Assembly (NCBI RefSeq): GCF_000953015.1
Contig: NZ_LN794158.1
Location: 1 to 64,000, forward strand
Origin: Candidatus Methylopumilus turicensis
GTDB taxonomy: Bacteria > Pseudomonadota > Gammaproteobacteria > Burkholderiales > Methylophilaceae
Length of the DNA stretch: 64,000 nucleotides
Direction of reading: 5' to 3'
How positions within the stretch are numbered: the stretch's first letter is position 1; every line of letters begins with the position of its first letter. Shown one piece after another: positions 54,545-61,245 of the stretch. The notes beneath the pieces were generated by a model that saw only the letters and a list, made by a program, of their open reading frames with translations, made no database searches and was not told the origin of the DNA. A program made the translations under genes and the position numbers.

Positions 54545-56665
54545 ATGTTTAATAAAGTAAAAAAGAGTATTCAATACGGTGCGCATGAGCTCACCTTAGA
54601 AACAGGTGAAATTGCACGCCAAGCAGATGGCGCTGTGATGGTGACTTATGGCGACACAGCAGTATTGGTCACTGTCGTTGGTAAAACCGAAGTTAAAGCG
54701 GGTCAAGACTTCTTCCCGTTGACTGTTGATTACCAAGAACGTACCTACGCTGCAGGTAAAATCCCAGGTGGCTTTTTCAAACGTGAAGGCCGTCCTTCAG
54801 AAAAAGAAACACTGACATCACGTTTAATCGATCGCCCATTGCGTCCATTATTCCCAGAAGCTTTTTACAATGAAGTACAAGTTGTTGCTACTGTGATGTC
54901 ATCAGATAGCGAAATCGATCCAGACATTCCTGCCATTATCGGTGCATCAGCAGCGATGGCAATTTCAGGTATTCCTTTCTACGGCCCACTAGGTGCTGCA
55001 CGTGTTGGTTACATTGATGGTGAATACATCATCAACCCATCAGCAACGCAAATGAAAGAGACTGAGTTGGATTTAGTGGTTGCAGCGACTGCAAGTGCTG
55101 TGATGATGGTTGAGTCAGAAGCGAAAGAGTTGCCAGAAGATGTCATGTTGGGTGCTGTTGTATTTGGCCATGAGCAAATGCAAGCAGTGATTAACATGAT
55201 TAATGAGATGGCAGCTGAAGTTGCTAAAGAAGCTTGGGACTGGACACCTCCAGCGCCAAATACAGCAGTGATTGAAAAAGTTACAGCAATCGCGAATGCA
55301 GACATTAACGCTGCATACCAAATCAAATCAAAAGGTGCGCGCTCTACGAAGTTAGACGAAATCAAAAATCGCGTCATGGCTGAGTTGATTACTGAAGAAA
55401 CTTCTACACAAGAAGCGAACGAAATTAAATCAGCATTCTTTGATTTAGAAGCAAAAGTTGTGCGTAGCCAAATCTTGAACGGTGAGCCGCGTATTGATGG
55501 CCGTGATACTCGAACAGTCCGTCCTATTACGATCCGTACAGGTGTGTTGCCACGTACCCATGGTTCAGCATTGTTTACGCGTGGTGAGACACAGGCGTTG
55601 GTTGTAGCGACATTGGGCACAGGCCGTGATGAGCAAACAATTGATGCGCTTGAAGGTGCTTATAACGACCGTTTCATGTTGCATTACAACATGCCTCCAT
55701 ACGCGACTGGCGAAACAGGCCGCGTTGGTACTCCAAAACGTCGTGAAATCGGCCATGGCCGTTTAGCTAAGCGTGCTTTGATTGCTGCGCTTCCTTCACA
55801 AGAGGACTTTGGTTACACCATCCGTATCGTTTCTGAAATTACAGAATCAAACGGTTCTAGCTCAATGGCTTCAGTGTGTGGCGGTTGCTTGGCGTTGATG
55901 GATGCTGGCGTGCCAGTTAAATCACACGTTGCTGGTATCGCAATGGGCTTGATTAAAGAAGGTAACCGTGTAGCTGTGTTAACAGACATCTTAGGTGATG
56001 AAGATCACTTGGGCGACATGGATTTTAAAGTAGCGGGTACAGAAGAAGGTATTACTGCACTTCAAATGGACATCAAGATTACAGGGATTACTGCTGAAAT
56101 CATGCAAGTGGCATTGTCACAAGCTAAAGAAGGCCGTATGCACATCTTGGGTATCATGAAGTCATCAATGGATACTTCACGTACTGAATTGTCAGCATTT
56201 GCACCACGTATCATCACGATGAAAATCAACCCAGAGAAGATTCGTGATGTGATTGGTAAAGGCGGTGCTGTTATTCGTGCTTTGACTGAAGAAACTGGCG
56301 CGACGATTGATATTGAAGATGACGGTACAATCAAAATTGGTTGCGTAAGTGCTGAAGCAGGCGAAGAAGCTAAAAGACGCATTGAAGCGATTACTGCTGA
56401 AGTTGAAATCGGCCAAGTTTACGAAGGTCCAGTGATTAAACTATTAGACTTTGGTGCAATTGTTTCATTGCTACCAGGTAAAGATGGTTTGTTGCACATC
56501 TCACAAATTGCACACGAACGTGTGAATGCTGTGGGCGACTTCTTAAAAGAGGGTCAAATCGTTAAAGTTAAAGTAGTTGAGGCTGATGAGAAGGGCCGTG
56601 TGCGTCTAAGCATGAAGGCTTTGATTGATGCACCAGTTGCTGCAGAAACACCAGCTGCCGAGTAA
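54545..56665 (+). CDS. pnp: Polynucleotide phosphorylase
   Basis: PNPase degrades RNA 3'-5' phosphorolytically and is part of the degradosome. The 706-residue protein has two RNase PH-like domains ([47 protein letters not shown]). They are followed by a KH domain ([34 protein letters not shown]) and an S1 domain ([28 protein letters not shown]). It ends the cluster and is convergent with dksA. Confidence 0.98.
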   Translation: MFNKVKKSIQYGAHELTLETGEIARQADGAVMVTYGDTAVLVTVVGKTEVKAGQDFFPLTVDYQERTYAAGKIPGGFFKREGRPSEKETLTSRLIDRPLRPLFPEAFYNEVQVVATVMSSDSEIDPDIPAIIGASAAMAISGIPFYGPLGAARVGYIDGEYIINPSATQMKETELDLVVAATASAVMMVESEAKELPEDVMLGAVVFGHEQMQAVINMINEMAAEVAKEAWDWTPPAPNTAVIEKVTAIANADINAAYQIKSKGARSTKLDEIKNRVMAELITEETSTQEANEIKSAFFDLEAKVVRSQILNGEPRIDGRDTRTVRPITIRTGVLPRTHGSALFTRGETQALVVATLGTGRDEQTIDALEGAYNDRFMLHYNMPPYATGETGRVGTPKRREIGHGRLAKRALIAALPSQEDFGYTIRIVSEITESNGSSSMASVCGGCLALMDAGVPVKSHVAGIAMGLIKEGNRVAVLTDILGDEDHLGDMDFKVAGTEEGITALQMDIKITGITAEIMQVALSQAKEGRMHILGIMKSSMDTSRTELSAFAPRIITMKINPEKIRDVIGKGGAVIRALTEETGATIDIEDDGTIKIGCVSAEAGEEAKRRIEAITAEVEIGQVYEGPVIKLLDFGAIVSLLPGKDGLLHISQIAHERVNAVGDFLKEGQIVKVKVVEADEKGRVRLSMKALIDAPVAAETPAAE

Positions 56666-56684
56666 TTTGTAATAACGGCAGTGA

Positions 56685-56719
56685 ATAAAAAAAAGGCCCG
56701 AGCAATCGGGCCTTTTTGT
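56685..56719. terminator. Bidirectional terminator between pnp and dksA
   Basis: AAAAAAAAGGCCCGA-GCAA-TCGGGCCTTTTTG is a strong stem with A and T runs on both sides, suited to ending both convergent genes. Confidence 0.88.
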
Positions 56720-56738
56720 TTTTTTACGAAGAAGCTAA

Positions 56739-57158
56739 TTATTTGGCGACTTGTCTCTCACGCATCTCATCTAGGGTTTTGCAGTCAATACATAGGGTAG
56801 CTGTTGGGCGAGCCTCAAGACGTTTTAGACCAATCTCGATACCACAGCCATTGCAATAACCATACTCGTGCTCACTAATCTTTCTTAAAGTGCTTTCGAT
56901 TTTCTTAATCAGTTTACGTTCGCGGTCACGATTGCGTAGTTCTAAAGTCATGTCTGACTCTTGGCTAGCCCTATCATTTGGATCTGCGAACATCGTCACT
57001 TCGTCCTGCATCGTGTGCACTGTGCGGTCGATGTCATGACTTAATTCGTTCTTCCATTCAGTCAAAATCGCTGTGAAATGCGCAAGTTGCTTATCATTCA
57101 TGTACTCCTCATTAGCAGTTGCTACATAAGGAACAAATTGTTTTGAGATTTCAGCCAT
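56739..57158 (-). CDS. dksA: RNA polymerase-binding transcription factor DksA
   Basis: DksA enters the RNA polymerase secondary channel and, with ppGpp, lowers rRNA transcription. The 139-residue protein has the long coiled coil ([27 protein letters not shown]), the acidic tip ([31 protein letters not shown]) and the C4 zinc finger [25 protein letters not shown]. All four zinc cysteines are present. It is a single gene, convergent with pnp. Confidence 0.97.
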   Translation of the reverse strand: MAEISKQFVPYVATANEEYMNDKQLAHFTAILTEWKNELSHDIDRTVHTMQDEVTMFADPNDRASQESDMTLELRNRDRERKLIKKIESTLRKISEHEYGYCNGCGIEIGLKRLEARPTATLCIDCKTLDEMRERQVAK

Positions 57159-57280
57159 GTGACCCTTGAAGATTTAAATGATGATTGACTTAACTGCCAT
57201 TAACATAAAATTAAGGCGGTGCAAAGTGTACACGTATTGCTTAATGTATGCAAAGTTGTTAAATCAATCATAATTGTTAT

Positions 57281-58135
57281 TTATACGCCACGTAACTCCA
57301 TGGCTAATAATGTATTTTCCATGAGTGTGGCCACTGTCATTGGCCCAACGCCACCTGGTACAGGCGTAATCCAGCCGGCACGCTCTTTTGCCGTTTCAAA
57401 ATCAACGTCACCGCAGATGGTGCCATTATCTAAACGATTAATACCAATGTCCACGACGATAGCACCAGGTTTGATCCAATCGCCTTTAATTAAGCCAGCT
57501 TTGCCTGCGGCAGCCACTACTAAATCAGCGCGTGCAATGTTGCCTTGTAAGTCTTTAGTATGACGATGACAACAAGTCACCGTACACCCTGCAAGTAAAA
57601 GCTCAAGTGCCATCGGGCGGCCTACATGGTTAGAAACGCCCACAACAACTGCATCTAAGCCCTTAATATTGATGTTTGCACTATTGAGCATCTTGATCAC
57701 CCCAAAAGGCGTGCACGAGCGTAAGGTGGGTTGGCGAACAGCTAAGCGACCAATGTTATATGGATGGAAGCCATCCACGTCTTTACTTGCACTGATATGC
57801 TCAATAATTAACTTCTCATCAATTTGAGGCGGTAAAGGCGACTGCACCAGGATGCCGTCGATCGTGTCGTCCTCGTTTAGTTTTTGGATGAGCGCAAATA
57901 ATTCACTTTCTTTAATATCTGAGGCCAGATCATATGCGATCGAATTGATGCCGACTTTCTCGCAGGCCAATCGTTTGTTTCTTACATAGATGCTCGATGC
58001 AGGGTCGCCGCCAACCAAGATCACTGCGAGAGATGGTGCGCGCTTGCCAGCACTTAAACGTTGACTGATGCGTGACTTGATGCCGTTGAGCATGTCCTCC
58101 GCGATTGCTTTACCGCTAATAATTTGAGCCGACAT
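57281..58135 (-). CDS. folD: Methylenetetrahydrofolate dehydrogenase/cyclohydrolase FolD
   Basis: FolD interconverts 5,10-methylene-, methenyl- and 10-formyl-tetrahydrofolate with NADP. The start is ATG 58135 ([16 protein letters not shown]), giving 284 residues; the 19 upstream codons are not family-like. Key segments are [21 protein letters not shown] (with YxxxK), [12 protein letters not shown] and [17 protein letters not shown]. In a methylotroph it would also feed one-carbon metabolism. It lies next to the tRNA cluster. Confidence 0.97.
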   Translation of the reverse strand: MSAQIISGKAIAEDMLNGIKSRISQRLSAGKRAPSLAVILVGGDPASSIYVRNKRLACEKVGINSIAYDLASDIKESELFALIQKLNEDDTIDGILVQSPLPPQIDEKLIIEHISASKDVDGFHPYNIGRLAVRQPTLRSCTPFGVIKMLNSANINIKGLDAVVVGVSNHVGRPMALELLLAGCTVTCCHRHTKDLQGNIARADLVVAAAGKAGLIKGDWIKPGAIVVDIGINRLDNGTICGDVDFETAKERAGWITPVPGGVGPMTVATLMENTLLAMELRGV

Positions 58136-58238
58136 AGATTTATATTTTGAGGGGCATGTAAAAAAATAGTATTTTAACAGGCTATTCGCCAATATTAGAA
58201 TTGACCTTTAGAATAATATGCGAGATAATCTCGCCCCT

Positions 58239-58315
58239 CGGGGTGTAGCGTAGCCTGGTAGCGCGCCTGCTTTGGGAGCAGGATGTCGGGAGTTCAAATC
58301 TCTCCACCCCGACCA
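58239..58315 (+). tRNA. tRNA-Pro (TGG)
   Basis: The 77-base cloverleaf has acceptor CGGGGTG pairing CACCCCG, anticodon TGG in CTTTGGGAG, T-loop TTCAAAT and an encoded CCA. It is first of a three-tRNA cluster. Confidence 0.97.
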
Positions 58316-58354
58316 GTTTTTGTCCCAATATTTGTATTAAGATTGTCCGACAAT

Positions 58355-58431
58355 CTGCCCGTAGCTCAACCGGATAGAGCACCAGCCTTCTAAGCTGGGG
58401 GTTACAGGTTCGATTCCTGTCGGGCAGGCCA
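58355..58431 (+). tRNA. tRNA-Arg (TCT)
   Basis: The 77-base cloverleaf has acceptor CTGCCCG pairing CGGGCAG, anticodon TCT in CTTCTAAG, T-loop TTCGATT and an encoded CCA. It reads AGA/AGG codons. Confidence 0.97.
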
Positions 58432-58448
58432 TACAAATCCAGTTTTAT

Positions 58449-58525
58449 GGTGGCTGTAGCTCAGTTGGTAGAGTCCCGGATTGTGATTCCGGTTGTCGTG
58501 GGTTCGAGCCCCATCAGTCACCCCA
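58449..58525 (+). tRNA. tRNA-His (GTG)
   Basis: The 77-base gene includes the extra G(-1) opposite a C73 discriminator that marks tRNA-His. The acceptor GTGGCTG pairs CAGTCAC, the anticodon is GTG in ATTGTGATT, and CCA is encoded. It is last in the cluster. Confidence 0.97.
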
Positions 58526-58649
58526 AAAACCCTAAATTATTTCAATGAGTTGATCGCGCGAACCTGTTTTGTGAATTGGTTTGACTACCTTAAGCCTTAT
58601 TCGTTGAATTGATGGATGGGCAACGGATTTGCATATAGAATTTCATGAC

Positions 58650-58856
58650 ATGAGTGAAAATAAAGTTAACGATGAGGATGAGGTTATTTGTATGTGCAGC
58701 GGGACCACGCGCGCAAAGGTACGTCTCCTTTTTGAGCAGGGCCTCGATGCCGAGGCCATCTCTCGTCGAACGGGTGCGCTCTCGGGTTGCGGTGGCTGCG
58801 AGTGGGAGATTGCGGACATGCTAAAAGCCCTTACGGCAGAAAAAGCTGGGCATTAA
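58650..58856 (+). CDS. BFD-like [2Fe-2S] protein
   Basis: The 68-residue protein matches the bacterioferritin-associated ferredoxin fold. Cysteines in VICMCSGTTRAKV (CxC) and LSGCGGCEWEIADML (CxxC) would bind a [2Fe-2S] cluster. BFD helps release iron from bacterioferritin, but no bacterioferritin gene is nearby. The start is placed at ATG 58650; a TTG at 58629 is possible. Its stop shares TTAA with the convergent Sak3 gene. Confidence 0.8.
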   Translation: MSENKVNDEDEVICMCSGTTRAKVRLLFEQGLDAEAISRRTGALSGCGGCEWEIADMLKALTAEKAGH

Positions 58857-59500
58857 ACCTTCTTATACTTCTTCAGTGCACTTCTCGTCCTACTATCCAG
58901 CAAACTCCAAAGTCCCACTTTCTCATCGTTTTCTAGCATCTCGCATCGTTCATGCGCGAGCCTTAATTCTTCAAGTTGTACAAGCTCAGTCACTTCCTCA
59001 GCGATTTTTGCGAGTAAGTCTTTCTCATCGTTATTAAATTCTTCTAGTGCGCCTGCCGTTGGGGTAATCGAGTCTCTAGGGGCCTTAATCTCTTTCGCTT
59101 TATTTATTTCTTGCTCTTCCTCCTTGGTCTCTTTCATCTCTGACATGGGAAGATCCTCCCCTGCGTAGATATACATCCCGAGTCCATGGAGTGATATCGC
59201 TTTGGCTAAGCATCTTTGCATTGCCGTATTCACAGAGAACGCATCAGGGTTATGAATCGCCTTATTTCTAAAGTCCATCACCGGCAACTGCGCTGTTCTG
59301 GATTTACCAAAGGCATGCACCGTACAGAACACCATCATGGTCTCACCAAAGATCCTAGGTTCTGCATACTCCCAACTCGCACTCTCATCAAGTTGCAGCA
59401 GTTGATCCACTGCCCAAGACCATGACAAGTAAGCTAAGCCATTCTTACGCTCGATATAGTCATTGACGTTGATCTTCCTCAGTTCTGTGTAATGCATCAT
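58853..59500 (-). CDS. Phage-type single-strand annealing protein (Sak3/DUF1071)
   Basis: The 215-residue protein has the DUF1071 (Sak3) core: NGLAYLSWSWAVDQLL near the start, then LPVMDFRNKAIHNP, NTAMQRCLAKAISLHGLGMYIYAGEDLP to about residue 125. A charged, Glu/Lys-rich tail follows. Such phage proteins anneal complementary single strands in recombination. ATGs lie at 59503, 59500 and 59497 after a GGAGG; 59500 has the best spacing. It overlaps the upstream unknown gene. No other phage genes are nearby, so it is probably a remnant or an acquired module. Confidence 0.82.
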   Translation of the reverse strand: MMHYTELRKINVNDYIERKNGLAYLSWSWAVDQLLQLDESASWEYAEPRIFGETMMVFCTVHAFGKSRTAQLPVMDFRNKAIHNPDAFSVNTAMQRCLAKAISLHGLGMYIYAGEDLPMSEMKETKEEEQEINKAKEIKAPRDSITPTAGALEEFNNDEKDLLAKIAEEVTELVQLEELRLAHERCEMLENDEKVGLWSLLDSRTRSALKKYKKV

Positions 59501-59514
59501 CATTTCCCTCCGCC

Positions 59515-59808
59515 TCAAGCCGCCTTGTCATCTAGAACAGGACCTTCAATCCCCTCATCAATCAAATACGATAGCTGAGACATGTCTTTGAAGTGGGGCG
59601 CATTTAAATTGGCGTTAATTTCTTCCATAGCCTTCTCATACATCCACTCAATACTCTTCCTATCCATCAGCTCAATGATATTGATCTCGCTATCCACAGG
59701 TCTGATCTCATCGATCTGCTCAAATACCATGCATATACACACATCATAAGAAGCTCCCTCACATGCCACCGTCGCCCACTCATAGTTCCTTGCACGTCTA
59801 TTAGTCAT
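59515..59808 (-). CDS. Hypothetical protein of the Sak3 module
   Basis: This acidic 97-residue protein has no family I recognise. It contains YEWATVACEGASYDVCICMVFEQIDEIRP and ends LSYLIDEGIEGPVLDDKAA. It has a good ribosome site (GGGAG, seven bases before ATG) and ends just before the Sak3 start codons, so the two are cotranscribed. It diverges from the HTH regulator across an operator-like gap. Confidence 0.7.
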   Translation of the reverse strand: MTNRRARNYEWATVACEGASYDVCICMVFEQIDEIRPVDSEINIIELMDRKSIEWMYEKAMEEINANLNAPHFKDMSQLSYLIDEGIEGPVLDDKAA

Positions 59809-59869
59809 CTCTTTTCTCCCGATTGTTGGAATTAATGTAAAATGAATAATTGTTACTTTGCATAAACAA

Positions 59870-59888
59870 ATTTCATTCTAAATGTAAT
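59870..59888. promoter_or_regulatory. Imperfect operator-like repeat
   Basis: TTTCATT-CTA-AATGTAA is an inverted repeat with one mismatch. It carries the same CATTC/AATG half-sites as the perfect palindrome 50 bases downstream, so it is a candidate second binding site for the adjacent HTH protein. Confidence 0.4.
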
Positions 59889-59921
59889 TCTAGATGAAAA
59901 TATTGCACTCAGCAATACTTA

Positions 59922-59940
59922 TTTTCATTCAGAATGAAAA
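59922..59940. promoter_or_regulatory. Perfect 19-bp palindrome, likely operator
   Basis: TTTTCATTC-A-GAATGAAAA has nine-base arms that match perfectly around one base. It abuts the AGGAG ribosome site (59941-59945) of the HTH gene. Binding here would block that gene, so autorepression is likely. A third inverted repeat, TATTGC/GCAATA, is at 59901-59917. Confidence 0.6.
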
Positions 59941-59950
59941 AGGAGTTTTT

Positions 59951-60163
59951 TTGATTAAATGTCATTTGTCTCGCATCATGGGCGAGAAAAAATTAAGGGT
60001 TGCTGATGTAGCTAGGGCTGTAGGTGTTCATAGAAATGCAATTACGCTACTTTATGAAGAGACTGCTAGTCGAGTTGAAATGGATACCATAAACAAGCTT
60101 TGTGCTTTTCTGGACTGCGGAATACAGGATCTATTTGAGTATCTTCCTGAGGGTGAGAATTAG
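59951..60163 (+). CDS. Small Cro/CI-type HTH regulator
   Basis: Starting at TTG 59951, five bases after AGGAG, the product is 70 residues (MIKCHLSRIMGEKKLRVADV...). Helix-turn-helix residues are LRVADVARAVGVHRNAITLLYEE, followed by METINKLCAF-like helices and an end LFEYLPEGEN, as in XRE regulators. A start at ATG 59894 would put the palindromes inside the gene and lacks a ribosome site. It is divergent from the Sak3 module and probably represses one or both sides. Confidence 0.85.
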   Translation: MIKCHLSRIMGEKKLRVADVARAVGVHRNAITLLYEETASRVEMDTINKLCAFLDCGIQDLFEYLPEGEN

Positions 60164-60425
60164 CCCTTGTTTTACAAAACGGACTAGTTCTCATTTAAAA
60201 ATACCCAAAAAATAGCTCCCTAGAAAAAACAAAGCCAATCCTTTGGAATTGAAGACTAGCATTAGCTTACAGCAATTTTCTATGTAAATTACTCATTAAA
60301 ATATGCTTTTTGCCAAACGAACCCAAGTGAGCGTTAAGCCATCTCTTGGATGAGATTCAGAGTTATTTGCATGATGCATAAGAATCTGTTTAGTCTGACT
60401 AACGCTTGCTGGTAAAATTCTATAG

Positions 60426-61184
60426 ATGAATGACAATCAGCTCCTCCGCTATAGCCGCCATATTCTGCTTCCTTCTATCGCTTATGAAGGCCAAGAGTTA
60501 CTAACCAAAAGCCATGCGCTGATAGTCGGTGCTGGCGGACTAGGCTCGCCAGCTGCTTTGTACATGGCCGCGGGCGGTGTCGGCACTCTAACGATTTGTG
60601 ACTTTGATGAGGTGGATTTAACTAATTTACAGCGTCAAATCATCCACACCACATCCTCAGTGGGTATCAATAAAGCGCTTTCTGCTCAGCAAGCCATACA
60701 GTCGATTAATCCTGAAGTAGTTGTGAATACGGTACAAGAAAAGTCGACTGAAGCCAGCATGGCTGCTTTAATTAGTGCTGCCGATGTGGTGTTAGATTGC
60801 TCAGATAATTTTGCTACACGCTATGCCCTTAATCGGCTTTGTCACCAATATAAAAAACCGTTGGTCTCAGGTGCAGCGATTGGTTTTGAAGGTCAAATTA
60901 CCGTATTTGATTTTAGGCATGAAGCTAGTCCTTGTTACCACTGTTTGTTTCCAGATGATGGTTCTGATACAGAAATGCGTTGCTCTGAGAATGGCGTATT
61001 TGCTCCGCTGGTCGGCATGATCGGTACCGCGCAAGCGGCTGAAGCGATGAAGCTTGTAATGAACATTGGTAAGAGTCTGGAAGGCCGTTTGCAATTACTA
61101 GATGCGCTGGCGATGGAATGGCGTACGATTAAGCTGAGTAAAGATTCAAAGTGCCAAGTCTGCGGCACAAAATCCTCAATCTAA
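60426..61184 (+). CDS. MoeB/ThiF/HesA-family adenylyltransferase
   Basis: This E1-like enzyme would adenylate the C-terminus of a sulfur-carrier protein (MoaD or ThiS). The 252-residue protein has LRYSRHILLP at the start, the ATP-binding loop VGAGGLGSPAALYMAAGGVG near residue 36 and LDCSDNFATRYALN. Zinc-binding cysteine pairs are in CYHCLFP and CQVCG, and a candidate catalytic cysteine is in MRCSENGVFAPLVG. Sequence alone does not separate MoeB from ThiF, and no pathway genes are adjacent. Confidence 0.88.
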   Translation: MNDNQLLRYSRHILLPSIAYEGQELLTKSHALIVGAGGLGSPAALYMAAGGVGTLTICDFDEVDLTNLQRQIIHTTSSVGINKALSAQQAIQSINPEVVVNTVQEKSTEASMAALISAADVVLDCSDNFATRYALNRLCHQYKKPLVSGAAIGFEGQITVFDFRHEASPCYHCLFPDDGSDTEMRCSENGVFAPLVGMIGTAQAAEAMKLVMNIGKSLEGRLQLLDALAMEWRTIKLSKDSKCQVCGTKSSI

Positions 61185-61245
61185 TTTTTGATGACGGCTG
61201 TCAAGCTGATATGGCTGATACAAGGCCTTATGTTAAAATTACGGC

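Noticed and set aside
55009-55620. 203-codon open frame antisense to pnp
   Set aside because: It lies wholly inside the conserved pnp gene, has Ser/Ile-rich low-complexity composition and no ribosome site.
58449-60425. tRNA-His as an attachment site for the Sak3 module
   Set aside because: I found no repeat of the tRNA 3' end in 60164-60425, and a BFD-like gene lies between the tRNA and the module.
60164-60425. Hidden gene or small RNA between the HTH gene and the MoeB/ThiF-type gene
   Set aside because: The 262 bases are AT-rich with no convincing reading frame, hairpin terminator or known RNA fold that I can see.
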